A DNA stretch of 64,000 bases from Nannocystis sp. RBIL2 (GCF_026626745.1 NZ_JAPNJW010000001.1:186001-250000); one strand, 5' to 3'. Positions 46,225 through 59,536 are shown, counted from the stretch's first letter. The notes: a model not told the origin generated them from the letters alone. Numbers and translations: made by a program.

Positions 46225-49191
46225 ATGGCGATGCAGCCCCGACGTCGCGTCGTCGTCATCCACGCCCCCGAAGCTGCGCGGTCTGCCGTCTTCGACGCAG
46301 CATGGCGATCCGGACATATCCCTGTGGACATGTCCGAAGAGACATCGCATGACGAAGACGTGTTGGTCATCCGCGTCGGCGCCGAACCCGGCCCCGCCGA
46401 CCTGCGCCTCCCCGACGACGCAAACGTCGGCCCCGCCGCCTACGCCGAGCTGCGCCTGCTCGCGCTGCCCGCCGAAGGGGACGACGAGGAGGACACCGAG
46501 GAGGGCGAAGAAGACGCTGACGACGAAGACGAAGACGACGACCACACCGACGATGACGAGCTCGATGCCGCAGACGACGACGAAGACGACGAAGACGACG
46601 AGCTAGCCGACACCGAAGCTCCCGCGAGCGAGACCCTGCCCGCCCCGCCGGCCCTCCCCGCCCCCTATCTCGTCCACCCCTACTTCCAGCCGCGCATCTT
46701 CACCGGCCGCGCCGCCGACCTCGCCGAGCTCGACGCCTGGCTCGCGCACGGCCAGCCTGCGCGGGTGCTCGCGGCCCTCGGCGGCATCGGCAAGAGCGCC
46801 CTCGCGTGGGCCTGGCTGCAGCGGCGGCTCCCCGACGCCCCGTGGGCCGGCTGCATGTGGTGGAGCTTCTACGAGGGCGGCGCCACCTTCGACCTCATGA
46901 TCCGTCACCTCGCGGTCTACGCCGCCGGCGTCGCGCCCGCGCAGGCGATGCGCGCCGATCGACCCGAGCTCGAGCGCCAGGTGCTCGCGGCCCTGCGAGC
47001 GCGCCCGTTCCTGCTCGTGCTCGACGGCCTCGAGCGTGCTCTGGTCGCCTATCACCGACTTGACGCCGCGCGCCTGCCGGACGAGCTCGCCGACGCCGCC
47101 CTCGACCTGCACGCGTGCACGGATCCACGAGACGGCCGGTTCCTGCGGGCGCTCGTGCAGGCGAGCCCGTCGCGGCTGCTCGCGACCTCGCGGATCTTCC
47201 CCAGCGACCTGCGCGACGGCGACGCCCTGGTGCCCGGCGTCGAGCTGTCCGCCGCGCAGGGCCTCGACCCCGCCGACATCCCCGAGCTCCTGCGCGCGGT
47301 CGGGCTCGACCCCGAAGCCTGGTGGGTCGCACCGACCACGCAGGCGATGGCCAAGCTCGGCCACTCCAGCCTGCTGTGGCGCCTGATCGCCGGCTGCGCC
47401 TACGACTACGCCAGACCCTCGACCTTCACCGGCCACGGCGACAGCGAGCCTGCAACCCTGCGCACACACATCCTCGGCACCACCTTCGAGCACTTGCCGG
47501 CCCGCGCCGCGCGACTGCTGTCGCGGATCGCCGCGCTGCGCTCGCCGGTCGGCATCGACACCGTGCTCGCGCTGGCCGATCCGCCCCCGCTCGGCCTGCG
47601 CCGCCCGCCCCGGCAGCCCCTCGCGCCGCTGCGCCAGCTCGAGCGGCTCCTCGCCGACGACAACTACTATCCGAGCACCCGCACTCATCTGCAGGACCGC
47701 CACGACAAGCTCCGCGCCCGCCGCGACGCCTGGGACGTCTACCGCGCCCTCGCGCGCCCCTACGCCCGCCTGCCCGAAGTCCTCGCCCACTACGCCCGCA
47801 TCCACGCCGACCTGTGCCTGCTCGAGGCCCGCGGCTTCCTGCTGTGGGATCGCGGCAGCAACCGCCACGACCTCCACCCGGTCGTCCGCGCCTACGCCTT
47901 CGAGTGCCTCGCGGACGCCGAGCGCACCGCCGCGTTCGTGGCGATCCGCGACCACTTCGAGCAGCTCCCGCCCGAGCCCGCGGCTCCCGTCCGCAGCGTC
48001 GCCGACCTCCAGCGCACCATCGAGATCTACAGCGCGCTCGTCGGCGCCGGCGACTTCTACGCCGCCTACCAACTGTATGGGGACCGCCTGTCTGGCCCGC
48101 TCTTCGACCGCCTCTCCGCGTGCACGACGATCGTCGAGCTCCTGACCCCGCTGTTCCCCGCCGGCCTGCGCCAGCTCCCGCGCCTCTCCGATCCCGCGGA
48201 TCAAGCCAGGGCGCTCACCAGCCTGGCGAACGCCCTCGCTATAGTCGGCCGCGACGACGACGCCGCGGCCTTGCGCGAGCTCGGCATCCGCCTCGACCTC
48301 CAGCAACGCGACGCGAGCGGCCTGGTGATCAGCCTCGTCAACTGGGCCCTGTCGATCGAGGCCGACAACCACAACCACGCGGCGCTGCGGACCTTCATCC
48401 TCGCCCACCGCCTCGCCGTCGCCGCCGGCGGCAAGCAGGCCCTCCTGCTGCGCCACCGCGCCCGGATGGCGATCGAGTTCGGCCGGTGGGACGAGGCCGA
48501 GGCGCACGTCGCCGCGATCGCCGAGAGCGAGCTCGGCGCTCACGACCGCCTCTCCCTCGCCCACGACCGCGCCGCTCTCGCCATCTACCGCGGCGAGGAT
48601 CCCGCGCCGTGGCTCGCGGCTGCGTGGCGCGAGAGCGAGCGGACGCCGCGCTTGTTCGAAATTGCCGAGCTGCACGCCCTCGAGGCCCGCGTCGCCGCCG
48701 ATGCCGGTGCCTGGGCCGCGGCCGAGACCCACCTGTGCGAGGCGCTGCAGCTCGCCCGTCGCATGGGTTCGAGCGTCGCCCGCTTCTCCGCCGAGCTCGC
48801 GACTTGCCTCGCGCACCTCGATCGACCTGTGGAAGCCCGCCGGGCCCTCGCCGCCGCTGGCGATGAAGCGCCCGATCGGCTCCTCGCCGAGGCCCACCTC
48901 GCCCTCGGCGAGCCCGACCTCGCCCGGCCGCTGGCGCTCGCCGCCTACCGCTTCGCCTGGGGCGACGGCCCGCCGTTCGCCAGCTTCGACGGGCTGCGCC
49001 AGTGCACCCGCCTGCTCGAGCAGCTCGGCCTGCCGCTCCCGGAGCTGCCGCCGTTCGACCCGGCCCGCTCGCCGCAGATCGCCTGCGAGGCCGAGATCGA
49101 GGCCTTCATCGCCGACCTCGCGGCTGGGCGCGCCGACCCTGACGCGCCCACGCGCCCCGGCCGACATGTCCACATGGACATGCCCCTTTAA
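46225..49191 (+). CDS. STAND NTPase with acidic linker and C-terminal helical repeats
   Basis: A 988-residue protein. Residues 1-80 form a small alpha/beta N-terminal region (RRRVVVIHAPEAARSAVFDA) I cannot assign. Residues about 86-132 are almost only Asp and Glu. The NTPase follows: Walker A GGIGKSALA near 186, WWSFYEGG, Walker B FLLVLDGLER near 263, and ATSRIFP (sensor). From about 570 to 960 there are TPR-like helical repeats. STAND proteins are ligand-gated switches; many serve in regulation or phage defence. Start is MAMQPRRR at 46225; a GTG at 46081 is in frame but lies in duplicated DNA. A repeat array near 46301-46348 encodes HIPVDMSEETSHD; another encodes the last residues (HVHMDMPL). 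Confidence 0.8.
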   Translation: MAMQPRRRVVVIHAPEAARSAVFDAAWRSGHIPVDMSEETSHDEDVLVIRVGAEPGPADLRLPDDANVGPAAYAELRLLALPAEGDDEEDTEEGEEDADDEDEDDDHTDDDELDAADDDEDDEDDELADTEAPASETLPAPPALPAPYLVHPYFQPRIFTGRAADLAELDAWLAHGQPARVLAALGGIGKSALAWAWLQRRLPDAPWAGCMWWSFYEGGATFDLMIRHLAVYAAGVAPAQAMRADRPELERQVLAALRARPFLLVLDGLERALVAYHRLDAARLPDELADAALDLHACTDPRDGRFLRALVQASPSRLLATSRIFPSDLRDGDALVPGVELSAAQGLDPADIPELLRAVGLDPEAWWVAPTTQAMAKLGHSSLLWRLIAGCAYDYARPSTFTGHGDSEPATLRTHILGTTFEHLPARAARLLSRIAALRSPVGIDTVLALADPPPLGLRRPPRQPLAPLRQLERLLADDNYYPSTRTHLQDRHDKLRARRDAWDVYRALARPYARLPEVLAHYARIHADLCLLEARGFLLWDRGSNRHDLHPVVRAYAFECLADAERTAAFVAIRDHFEQLPPEPAAPVRSVADLQRTIEIYSALVGAGDFYAAYQLYGDRLSGPLFDRLSACTTIVELLTPLFPAGLRQLPRLSDPADQARALTSLANALAIVGRDDDAAALRELGIRLDLQQRDASGLVISLVNWALSIEADNHNHAALRTFILAHRLAVAAGGKQALLLRHRARMAIEFGRWDEAEAHVAAIAESELGAHDRLSLAHDRAALAIYRGEDPAPWLAAAWRESERTPRLFEIAELHALEARVAADAGAWAAAETHLCEALQLARRMGSSVARFSAELATCLAHLDRPVEARRALAAAGDEAPDRLLAEAHLALGEPDLARPLALAAYRFAWGDGPPFASFDGLRQCTRLLEQLGLPLPELPPFDPARSPQIACEAEIEAFIADLAAGRADPDAPTRPGRHVHMDMPL
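46301..46348. repeat. 14-bp array inside the STAND gene
   Basis: Cores at 46301 (CATG), 46315 (CATA), 46329 (CATG) and 46343 (CATC), just before the acidic-linker segment. Confidence 0.7.
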
Positions 49192-49232
49192 ACATGCCCC
49201 TATGAACATGCCCTGAAAGGCATGTTCCAAAG
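49165..49232. repeat. Five-unit array of the 14-bp repeat
   Basis: CATG cores at 49165, 49179, 49193, 49207 and 49221. The first two units are inside the STAND gene and the stop codon (49189-49191) lies in the second. It separates convergent genes. Confidence 0.88.
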
Positions 49233-49276
49233 ATCAGCACGATCGCGCGACCACCGCCCGGACAGACGCCCGGACC

Positions 49277-50752
49277 TCAGTGCCGCTCGACGCTCGCCGC
49301 CGCCTCGACGCGGCCGATCGCGTCGACCACCCCGCGGCGGACCGCCAGCAGCGGCTCCGGCAGGAACCCGCCGAGCAGCAGCGTCCCTATCATCCCCCAG
49401 ATCGCGTACGACTCCCAGCGGCGCAGGTCTTCGAACCCGCGCAGGTCGTCCGCGTGGGGCGACGGCGGCCCGAGGAACGTGCGCTTGAACGCCCGCCACA
49501 GCGTGATCCCGTTGACCGCGGTGACGATGAACAGGAGCCCCACCACGAACGGGTGCTCGCGCAGCAGCCCCTGCCCGACCAGGTCCTCGGCCACGAACGA
49601 GATCGTGCCCGGGAAGCCGACCGCCGCCGCCGCCAGGATCAGGTACGCGGTCGCCATGCGCGGCGCGTTGTGAGCCAGCCCGCCGAGCTTGCGCAGGTCC
49701 GTCGTGTTCGCGCGCACCTCGACCGCCAGCGTCAGCAGCATCAGCCCGCCGCACTCGACCACCGTCGACATCGCCTGCAGCAGCGCGCCCGACACGCTCG
49801 CGTCGTCGAGCCCGGCGAAGCCCGCCAGCACCAGGCCCGACTGGCTGACCCAGAACCACGCCACGATCCGGCGCAGGTCGAACTGCCCGACCGCCAGAAA
49901 CGCCCCGTACAGCGCAGTGAACACCCCCACCGCCATCAGCAGCGGCGCCGCCGGCCCGAGCACGCGCGGGAAGATCGCCAGCGCCAGGCGGGCCAGCATG
50001 AACGACCCGAGCGGCGTCAGACATGTCACGAGGGCCAGGTGCGGCGTGCTGTGCTGCGCCGTCGCCGGGAACCACAGGTGCAGCGGCACGATGCCCATGC
50101 GCAGCAGCGCCACCGCCAGCACCAGCGTCCCGATCCACGGCGACGGCGTGTAGGGGCTCTTCGTCAGCTCGACCAGGTCGAGCGGGTTTTGCACCCCCGC
50201 CGCCGACGCCTCGAACGCCAGCCCGATCATCGCCACCGCCAGCGCCAGCCCCGTCGCCACCACCAGCGACTTCATGATCACCTGCAGCGGCCGCGACCCG
50301 CGGTGTTTGGCGTCGAACCACAGCGGCAGCAGCGACAGCACCACGAAGCTCGACAGCACCCCGGCGTCGAGCGCGAGGAAGCTGCCCATCAGCGCCCCCT
50401 CGACCACCATGATCTTGGCCGCCAGCCCCGCGCGCATGTCGGCCCGCGGCGTCATCAGCAGCGCCACGAGCACCAGGCCGGCGGTCAGCGGCAGCAGCAC
50501 CGCGTTGAGGCCGTCGACCGCGAAGTGGCTGTGCAGCCAGCCCAGGCCCTGCTCGAGGTGGTCCTCCTTGTACGCGTGGCGCGTGCCCTCGTGGACGAAC
50601 AGCGCGCACGCGACCAGGAAGATCGGCAGCGCGAAGCCCAGCGCCAGCGCGCGCTGCTTGGTCGCCCCCCGCACGCCCCAGCGCAGCGCCGCGGCCGCCA
50701 GCAGCGGCGTCAGCCACAGGAAGATCAGCGAGTACTGCACCCACGCGCTCAT
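49277..50752 (-). CDS. NuoM/MrpD-like proton-conducting membrane protein
   Basis: A 491-residue polytopic protein with about 13-14 hydrophobic segments. It belongs to the antiporter-like family of complex I (NuoL/M/N): FLALDAGVLSSFVVLSLLPLWF, PLHLWFPATAQHSTPHLALV (the NuoM-type block) and LRRIVAWFWVSQSGLVLAGF with its conserved region. It overlaps the dabB stop by ATGA and should be a third subunit of this carbon-uptake complex. Standard DAB systems have only DabA and DabB. Confidence 0.8.
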   Translation of the reverse strand: MSAWVQYSLIFLWLTPLLAAAALRWGVRGATKQRALALGFALPIFLVACALFVHEGTRHAYKEDHLEQGLGWLHSHFAVDGLNAVLLPLTAGLVLVALLMTPRADMRAGLAAKIMVVEGALMGSFLALDAGVLSSFVVLSLLPLWFDAKHRGSRPLQVIMKSLVVATGLALAVAMIGLAFEASAAGVQNPLDLVELTKSPYTPSPWIGTLVLAVALLRMGIVPLHLWFPATAQHSTPHLALVTCLTPLGSFMLARLALAIFPRVLGPAAPLLMAVGVFTALYGAFLAVGQFDLRRIVAWFWVSQSGLVLAGFAGLDDASVSGALLQAMSTVVECGGLMLLTLAVEVRANTTDLRKLGGLAHNAPRMATAYLILAAAAVGFPGTISFVAEDLVGQGLLREHPFVVGLLFIVTAVNGITLWRAFKRTFLGPPSPHADDLRGFEDLRRWESYAIWGMIGTLLLGGFLPEPLLAVRRGVVDAIGRVEAAASVERH

Positions 50753-52089
50753 CGCCGGCCTCCCTTCGAATCACGGGCGCGCCGCTCCGACTCGCCGTGC
50801 AGCGCCAGCAGCTGCGACTCCAGGCGATCGAGCCGACGCGACAGCGCCATCACCGGACGCACCACGTAGCGCTCGAGCGCGATCTCGACGTCGAAGCGCT
50901 CGATCGCCATGCGGTACACGTACCGGCGCGTGCGCAGGCCGAGCGCCTCCCAGCGGACCGCGCCCTCGTCGGCCTCGGTGCGGCCGAGCGCCGCGCGGCG
51001 GGCCAGCGCGTCCTGCAGCGCCGACGGCGTGCGCAGGAACTGGTAGTAGCGCAGCACCGCGTGGGCCACGAGGTGGATGGTGGCCAGCGTGTACAGCCCG
51101 AACCCGATCTCGACGAACATCAGCCCGACCTGGCTGGCCGTCGCGTAGGACAGCGCCGACTTGGCGTCCGGGCTCGCCTGGCTGCTCATCGCCGAGATGA
51201 CCGCGGTGATCGCCCCGACCGCGATCATCATCGTCTGCGCCGCCAGCGAGTGCTCGAGCAGCGGCGCCGCGCGCAGCAGCAGGTACACCCCGGCGTGGAC
51301 CGACAGGCTGCCGTAGAACACCGCGGACGAGGCCGTCGGCCCCTCCATCGCCCGCGGCAGCCAGCCGCCCAGGGGGAACTGGGCCGACTTGCCCATCGCC
51401 GCGAACACCAGCGACAGGCCGACGAACGTCGACGGCCACGGGCTCGTCAGCGCCGCCTGCTCCGCCGCCATCCAGTCGCTCGTGTGCAGCCAGCGGTGCA
51501 GCGACACCCCGGCGGTGAGCAGCCCGATGTCGCACAGGCGGTACGTCACCAGCACGCGGGTCGCCGCCTTCACCGGACCCAGGCGCTCGTGGAAGAACCC
51601 GACCAGCAGCACCGACGTCATGCCGACGATCTCCCAGCCGACGAACAGCAGCTCGAGGTTGCCGGCCAGCACCAGCGCCTGCATGCCGGCGCCGAACAGC
51701 AGCATCAACAGGAAGAACCGGTTGAAGCCGGGCTCGCGGTGCAGGTACGCGATCGAGAACTGACTGGTCGCCGCCAGCAGCAGCGACACCAGGGCCGACA
51801 CCGCCGCCGAGCGGCCGTCGATCAGCAGGTCGATGCGGAAGTCGTAGCCCGCGCCCGAGTACCACGAGCCGAAGCCGAGCTCGAGCGGCCCCGCGGGCCC
51901 CGCCGCCCAGCCGACGAGGCCGACCAAAAGTCCGAGGAAGCCGAGGCCGATCGCGGTCTGGGCCACGGTCGCCACCACGCGCTCGCTGGCCAGCCGGGCC
52001 GCCAGCAACAGCGCGATGATGACGGCCCCCAGCGCCGGCGCGGCCGGGGCCAGCGCGATCACGTGAGCGAGCGAGTTCGAGTCGAGCAT
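50749..52089 (-). CDS. dabB: DabB, NuoL-like subunit of the inorganic-carbon pump
   Basis: A 446-residue membrane protein of the NuoL/MrpA type, about 12 hydrophobic segments: NLELLFVGWEIVGMTSVLLV, the conserved Lys block FAAMGKSAQFPLGGWLPRAM, and GPTASSAVFYGSLSVHAGVY. In DAB pumps this subunit provides the cation-driven energy for DabA to hydrate CO2 in one direction. Its ATG is inside a 14-bp repeat core (52087), 25 bp after the dabA stop. The short C-terminus is charged and cytoplasmic-like. Confidence 0.85.
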   Translation of the reverse strand: MLDSNSLAHVIALAPAAPALGAVIIALLLAARLASERVVATVAQTAIGLGFLGLLVGLVGWAAGPAGPLELGFGSWYSGAGYDFRIDLLIDGRSAAVSALVSLLLAATSQFSIAYLHREPGFNRFFLLMLLFGAGMQALVLAGNLELLFVGWEIVGMTSVLLVGFFHERLGPVKAATRVLVTYRLCDIGLLTAGVSLHRWLHTSDWMAAEQAALTSPWPSTFVGLSLVFAAMGKSAQFPLGGWLPRAMEGPTASSAVFYGSLSVHAGVYLLLRAAPLLEHSLAAQTMMIAVGAITAVISAMSSQASPDAKSALSYATASQVGLMFVEIGFGLYTLATIHLVAHAVLRYYQFLRTPSALQDALARRAALGRTEADEGAVRWEALGLRTRRYVYRMAIERFDVEIALERYVVRPVMALSRRLDRLESQLLALHGESERRARDSKGGRR

Positions 52090-52113
52090 GACGCGAAGAC
52101 CATGTCCGAAAGG

Positions 52114-52120
<7 letters not shown>
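52087..52120. repeat. 14-bp array at the dabA-dabB junction
   Basis: Cores at 52087 (CATG, gives the dabB start codon on the minus strand), 52101 (CATG) and 52115 (CAGG, overlapping the dabA stop codon). Confidence 0.75.
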
Positions 52121-55266
<3,146 letters not shown>

Positions 55267-55463
55267 GGGAACCCGCGCGCGAGCACCTCGCGGCCCGGCC
55301 AGCATGAACGCTGGTCTCGAGGCTCGCGCTGAACCACCGGTTAAGCTGCGTTCATAAAGCCGGCCGCGACGGCCTCAGCAGCGCCGCGGACGAATGCCCG
55401 CCTCGCGCTCGCCTTGCGGTCACATTCGACGCGGCGCGCGCCGCTCGCGCCGCATGTTTCAGT

Positions 55464-55525
55464 CGTGGCTCTCGGGACATGTCCGATGGAGCATGTCCTC
55501 CGGCACATCCTCCCACTCACAGCTC
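55464..55525. repeat. 14-bp array at the end of the YpfJ-type gene
   Basis: Cores at 55464 (CGTG), 55478, 55492 (CATG), 55506 (CATC) and 55520 (CAGC). The last one lies over the stop region of the peptidase gene. Confidence 0.78.
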
Positions 55526-56410
55526 GGCGGCGCCGAAGGTGTCGCACTTGGCCGGGTCGTGAGAGTCGTGGCCGCGGGCGAACCACCGGGCCCGCTGCTG
55601 CGACGTGCCGTGGCTGAACGACTCCGGCTGCACGGTGCCGCGGGCCATCTTCTGCAGGCGGTCGTCGCCGATCGCCTCCGCCGCCCGCATCGCCTCCTCG
55701 ATGTCGCCGGGGTCGAGCTTGCCGCGCAGCTCGGCGTCGCGCGCCCACACCCCCGCGAGGCAGTCGGCCTGCAGCTCGAGCCGCACCGACAGCCCGCCCG
55801 CGCCCTGCAGCTGGCGCGGCGAGGCGGCGTGGACCTTGTCGGACAGCCCGAGCAGGTTCTGCACGTGGTGGGCGACCTCGTGGGCGATCACGTAGGCCTG
55901 GGCGAAGTCGCCGGTGGCGCCGAGGCGGTCGCGCAGCTCGCGGTAGAAGCCGAGGTCGATGTACACGCGCTGATCGGCCGGGCAGTAGAACGGCCCCGAG
56001 GCGGCGTCGCCGTAGCCGCAGCCGGTCGGCGTGCGGTCGGTGAACAGCACCAGCTTGGCCTTTTGGTACGGCGTCGGCCCGGCCCCGGACACCGCGATCG
56101 GCGAGCGGGCCAGCCACGAGCCCTGCACGTCGTCGAGCGCGTAGGCGACGTAGCTCGACAGGTCGTCGGCCTTGTCGGCGGCGACCGGCGCGTCCTGCTG
56201 GCCCGCCAGGTACGAGCCCTGCTGCTCACAGCGGCCCATCGTCGCGTACAGCACGAGCATGAGGATCACGCCGATCCAGCCGAAGCGCGAGCGGAGCAGC
56301 ACGCCGACGAGGCCGAGCATCGCGCCCCCGCCGCCCCCGCCGCCCCCGAAGCTCCGCTGGCCTCGGCGGTCGATGACGTCGTCGCTGCGGTAGCCCTTCT
56401 CGAAGCGCAT
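55517..56410 (-). CDS. Neutral zinc metallopeptidase-like membrane protein (YpfJ family)
   Basis: A 297-residue protein of the YpfJ/zinc-peptidase family. The N-terminus [20 protein letters not shown] is the family signature, then a Gly-run and a membrane segment ([16 protein letters not shown]). The catalytic HEVAHH (about residue 170) is in [16 protein letters not shown], and [13 protein letters not shown] carries the third ligand Glu. The C-terminal region is typical ([17 protein letters not shown]). Its physiological substrate is unknown. It lies 15 bp after the VIT/VWA gene, suggesting cotranscription. Confidence 0.88.
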   Translation of the reverse strand: MRFEKGYRSDDVIDRRGQRSFGGGGGGGGAMLGLVGVLLRSRFGWIGVILMLVLYATMGRCEQQGSYLAGQQDAPVAADKADDLSSYVAYALDDVQGSWLARSPIAVSGAGPTPYQKAKLVLFTDRTPTGCGYGDAASGPFYCPADQRVYIDLGFYRELRDRLGATGDFAQAYVIAHEVAHHVQNLLGLSDKVHAASPRQLQGAGGLSVRLELQADCLAGVWARDAELRGKLDPGDIEEAMRAAEAIGDDRLQKMARGTVQPESFSHGTSQQRARWFARGHDSHDPAKCDTFGAAEL

Positions 56411-56425
56411 GCCTCGAGCGTGATC

Positions 56426-59400
56426 CTATTTGCCGGACGGCGCCAGCGAGGCGACCGCGCTCTGGCTGGGGTCGGTCGGCGCCAGCGGGCCCGTCAGCGC
56501 CCCGAGGTCGACGTAACCGCGCTGCTTCAGCACCACGAACGGCCGCTCGTCGAAGTACAGCTGGCCCGCCCCGTCGTGCTCGACGATCTGGACCTTGCCC
56601 GCTCCGTAGTCGGCGTTGCGGCCGTAGTAGCCGACCTCGAGGCGGTACGGGTAGGCCGAGGCCGTCCCGTCGATCACGAACGCCTCGAGGCCGTAGCCCG
56701 CGTCCATGTCGTCGAGCAGGCGGCCGCCGGACTCGAGCGTCTTCTCGCGGTAGAACGCGTGCCAGCCGTGGCCGTCGCGCACGTGCAGGTCGAGGTCGCC
56801 CTGCGCGTTGTCCCAGCTGAGCACGAAGCGCAGCGACGGCTGCTCGGCCAGCTCGGCCTCCTGCACGCGCAGCGACTCCATCACGTAGTCGCGCTGGTCG
56901 GGCCAGCGGCGGATCCACGCCGCCGCGACCAGGCCGAGGTCGTCCTTGAACACCCGCTCGAGCCCGCGGGTCTTCGGCTCGACGCGGGCCCACGCCATGC
57001 CGTCGAGCAGCGCCGCCCAGGCCTCGCCGAAGTAGCCGGCCCGCAGCAGCGCGTAGGCGTACAGGCGGTAGCCGGCCGGGTCTTCGTAGCGCTGCTCGAT
57101 GGCCCGGCTGTAGGCGTCGAGCACCAGCCAGTTGGCGGCCTCGCCGGTGCGCTCGAGCCGGCCCGCCGCCGTGCGCCTCACGTCGGCGCGGCCGGGGTAC
57201 AGGTCGATCAGCGAGCCGTACGCGCGGGCCGCCAGGTCGTCGCGGCCGTTGGCCTCGAGCGCCTCGCCGAAGGCCAGCAGCGCCATCACGTCGGCCGGCG
57301 CCGCCCGCTGCCACCGCTCGGCGACCCCGAGCGCGTTGCGCTTGTCGTCCCACGCGCCCAGCAGGTTCATCACCGCCAGGAAGTTGCCCTCGTAGGCGTC
57401 GGCCGGGGTGCGCTGGGGCCCGAAGCGCAGCCCGGCGTCCTTGTCGCGCAGGCGGTCGCGCGCGTCCTCGCGGGCCAGCTCGGCCGCGGCGTCGGCCCGG
57501 CTGTTCTCCCGGACAGGTCCCTTCGGACCTTGCCTTTGGGACCTGCGCGAACGGACAGGCGGCACCGGCGGCGGCGGCGCGGCGCTGATCGACGGCGGCG
57601 CCACGTCGAAGCTGGTCATGCGCAGCTCGGCCAGCAGCGCGTGCGACTCCGGCGCGACGCGCTCGTCGGGCAGCGGCACCGGGGCCGCCTCGCGCCACTC
57701 GGCGCCGAACTTGCCGACCGCCAGCACGTCGCGCAGCGAGGTGCCGTCGAGGCCGAAGCGGGCGTAGTCGTGGGCCGAGCCGATCACGACCATCGCCGTG
57801 GCGTCGTTGACGATCCGGTTCGACAGCGAGAACTCGACCGCGCGCTCGCGGAACTTGTCGCAGGTGTCGTCGGGCCCGCGGGCGCACGAGCGGGCCTGGT
57901 CGATGAGCCAGGCGGCGCGGGCCCCCGCCCACGCGTCCTGCAGCAGCGGCGACGGCGAGCGCGTCAGGGCCACGCCGTGGCGGGCCGCGACCTCGTGCCC
58001 GACCAGCTCGACCTCGAGCTCGTCCTCCGCGTACTCGGCGTAGACCAGCACGTCGTCGCCGGCCTGCACGCTCTCGAGCTTCTGCGGGTAGACCCAGCCG
58101 CTCCCGGGCACGCGCACCTCGACGTCGCGGACCACCGTGCGGGTCATGCGGTGGGCCGCGACCCGCGGCGTCACCCCGCTGCGCAGCACCAGCCCCGGCC
58201 GCGCCGCCGCCAGCTCGTGGCCCATCGCCTTCATCGTCTCCGGCCGCGCGCCGAGCTGCGTCAGCGTCGTCAGCCCGCGCAGCAGCGCCGGGTCGGCCGC
58301 CCCGCCCTCGACCATCACGTCGAGCCGCGCCACCCCGAGCTTGCGCAGCCGCTCGGCCTCGGTGACGAGCGCCGCCTCGCTGTGCGCCCCGGCGGTCACC
58401 AGCCCGTCAGTCATCACCAGCATGCGCCGCGCCGGCCGCTCGCCGCCGCGGACCGCGAAGCGCAGCGCCCCGAGCAGGTTCGACGCGCCGAGCGCCCGCC
58501 GCGAGCGGATCGCCGCCAGCTCGGCCTCGCCGAACCCGCGGATCGGGCCCTCGTAAGCCACCTCGGCGCCCTGATCGAACGCCACCACGCGCAGCGGGAT
58601 GTCCCCTGGGACACGTGCGCCCAGCTCCTGGATCACCTGGCCCAGGCGATCGACGTGGGTGTCCCAGCCGAGCCCCTGCGAGGCGCTGGTGTCGAACAGG
58701 ATCGCCAGGCTCTCGACCGGATCGGGGTGGTCGTGGGGGATCGGCGAGATCCGGGCCACCACCATGTTGTCGTGGCGCAGGCCCAGCTCGCGCGGCCCGT
58801 GCGGCTGCACGACGATGTCGCCGGTCGGTCGCACGTCGGCGAAGCGGTAGAACTCGCCGTCGCCGCGGACCCCGGCGAACAGCGGGTCGCCGCCCATCAC
58901 CAGCGGCGAGCGCGAGCGCAGCGCCACCGCCAGCTCGCGCAGCGGCGCCAGGCCGGCCACCGGCACGCGGTACGGCTCGCTGCGGCCCCGCATCTCCTGC
59001 GTGTACGCCACGATCAGCCGCGTCTGTTGCCGCGCCGCGATCGGCTCGACGCGCGCCACGAAGCGCTCGCCCTCCGGCGCGCCGACCAGCTGCGGCTCCT
59101 GCGGCGCGTGGTCCAGCGCCAGCTGCTGGATCGCCGTGCGCCGCGGCACCACCTCGGCCTCTTGCCACGCGCCGTCGCGGAGCGCCGCGAAGCGGGTCAC
59201 GCGGGCGCCCGGCGGGATCGCCAGCGCCAGGCGGCCGGCCAGAGTGCGGCCCTCCGGGTTGTCGAACGCCAGCTCGAGCTCCGTGAACGCCAGCGGCTGA
59301 TCGAGCACCGCCCGCACTCGCAGCACGCGCAGCGGCAGCTCGGCCCCGTCGGCCGCGGTCAGCGAGATCGGCGGCTCGCGGCGGATCGGCTCGTCGACGC

Positions 59401-59536
59401 CGGTCTTCGCGGCCAGGTTCGCCAGATCGGGCCCCGACTCGGAGCGAGCGCCGGGACCGCCGCACGCGAGCGCCAGCACCGCCACGGCGATCGGCGCCGA
59501 GCTCCAACCAGCCAACCTGTTGCTACGGAGTGCCAT
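56426..59536 (-). CDS. VIT / VWA / DUF2135 lipoprotein
   Basis: A 1036-residue lipoprotein: MALRSNRLAGWSSAPIAVAVLALAC (lipobox LALAC, read in two parts). A VIT domain lies at about 55-185 (LTAADGAELPLRVLRVRAVL, ALDHAPQEPQLVGAPEG). The VWA domain (about 275-440) has the MIDAS motif DTSAS in LAILFDTSASQGLG. A middle helical/TPR-like part precedes a DUF2135 domain at about 905-1000 (LSWDNAQGDLDLHVRDGHG, DMDAGYGLEAFVI). It resembles inter-alpha-trypsin-inhibitor-like bacterial proteins and may bind envelope partners. A 14-bp array (57500-57570) codes for the linker before the TPR-like part. Confidence 0.85.
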   Translation of the reverse strand: MALRSNRLAGWSSAPIAVAVLALACGGPGARSESGPDLANLAAKTGVDEPIRREPPISLTAADGAELPLRVLRVRAVLDQPLAFTELELAFDNPEGRTLAGRLALAIPPGARVTRFAALRDGAWQEAEVVPRRTAIQQLALDHAPQEPQLVGAPEGERFVARVEPIAARQQTRLIVAYTQEMRGRSEPYRVPVAGLAPLRELAVALRSRSPLVMGGDPLFAGVRGDGEFYRFADVRPTGDIVVQPHGPRELGLRHDNMVVARISPIPHDHPDPVESLAILFDTSASQGLGWDTHVDRLGQVIQELGARVPGDIPLRVVAFDQGAEVAYEGPIRGFGEAELAAIRSRRALGASNLLGALRFAVRGGERPARRMLVMTDGLVTAGAHSEAALVTEAERLRKLGVARLDVMVEGGAADPALLRGLTTLTQLGARPETMKAMGHELAAARPGLVLRSGVTPRVAAHRMTRTVVRDVEVRVPGSGWVYPQKLESVQAGDDVLVYAEYAEDELEVELVGHEVAARHGVALTRSPSPLLQDAWAGARAAWLIDQARSCARGPDDTCDKFRERAVEFSLSNRIVNDATAMVVIGSAHDYARFGLDGTSLRDVLAVGKFGAEWREAAPVPLPDERVAPESHALLAELRMTSFDVAPPSISAAPPPPVPPVRSRRSQRQGPKGPVRENSRADAAAELAREDARDRLRDKDAGLRFGPQRTPADAYEGNFLAVMNLLGAWDDKRNALGVAERWQRAAPADVMALLAFGEALEANGRDDLAARAYGSLIDLYPGRADVRRTAAGRLERTGEAANWLVLDAYSRAIEQRYEDPAGYRLYAYALLRAGYFGEAWAALLDGMAWARVEPKTRGLERVFKDDLGLVAAAWIRRWPDQRDYVMESLRVQEAELAEQPSLRFVLSWDNAQGDLDLHVRDGHGWHAFYREKTLESGGRLLDDMDAGYGLEAFVIDGTASAYPYRLEVGYYGRNADYGAGKVQIVEHDGAGQLYFDERPFVVLKQRGYVDLGALTGPLAPTDPSQSAVASLAPSGK
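57500..57570. repeat. 14-bp array inside the VIT/VWA gene
   Basis: Cores at 57500 (GCTG), 57514 (CAGG), 57528 (CCTT), 57542 (CCTG) and 57556 (CAGG). It encodes VRSRRSQRQGPKGPVREN on the minus strand. Confidence 0.72.
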
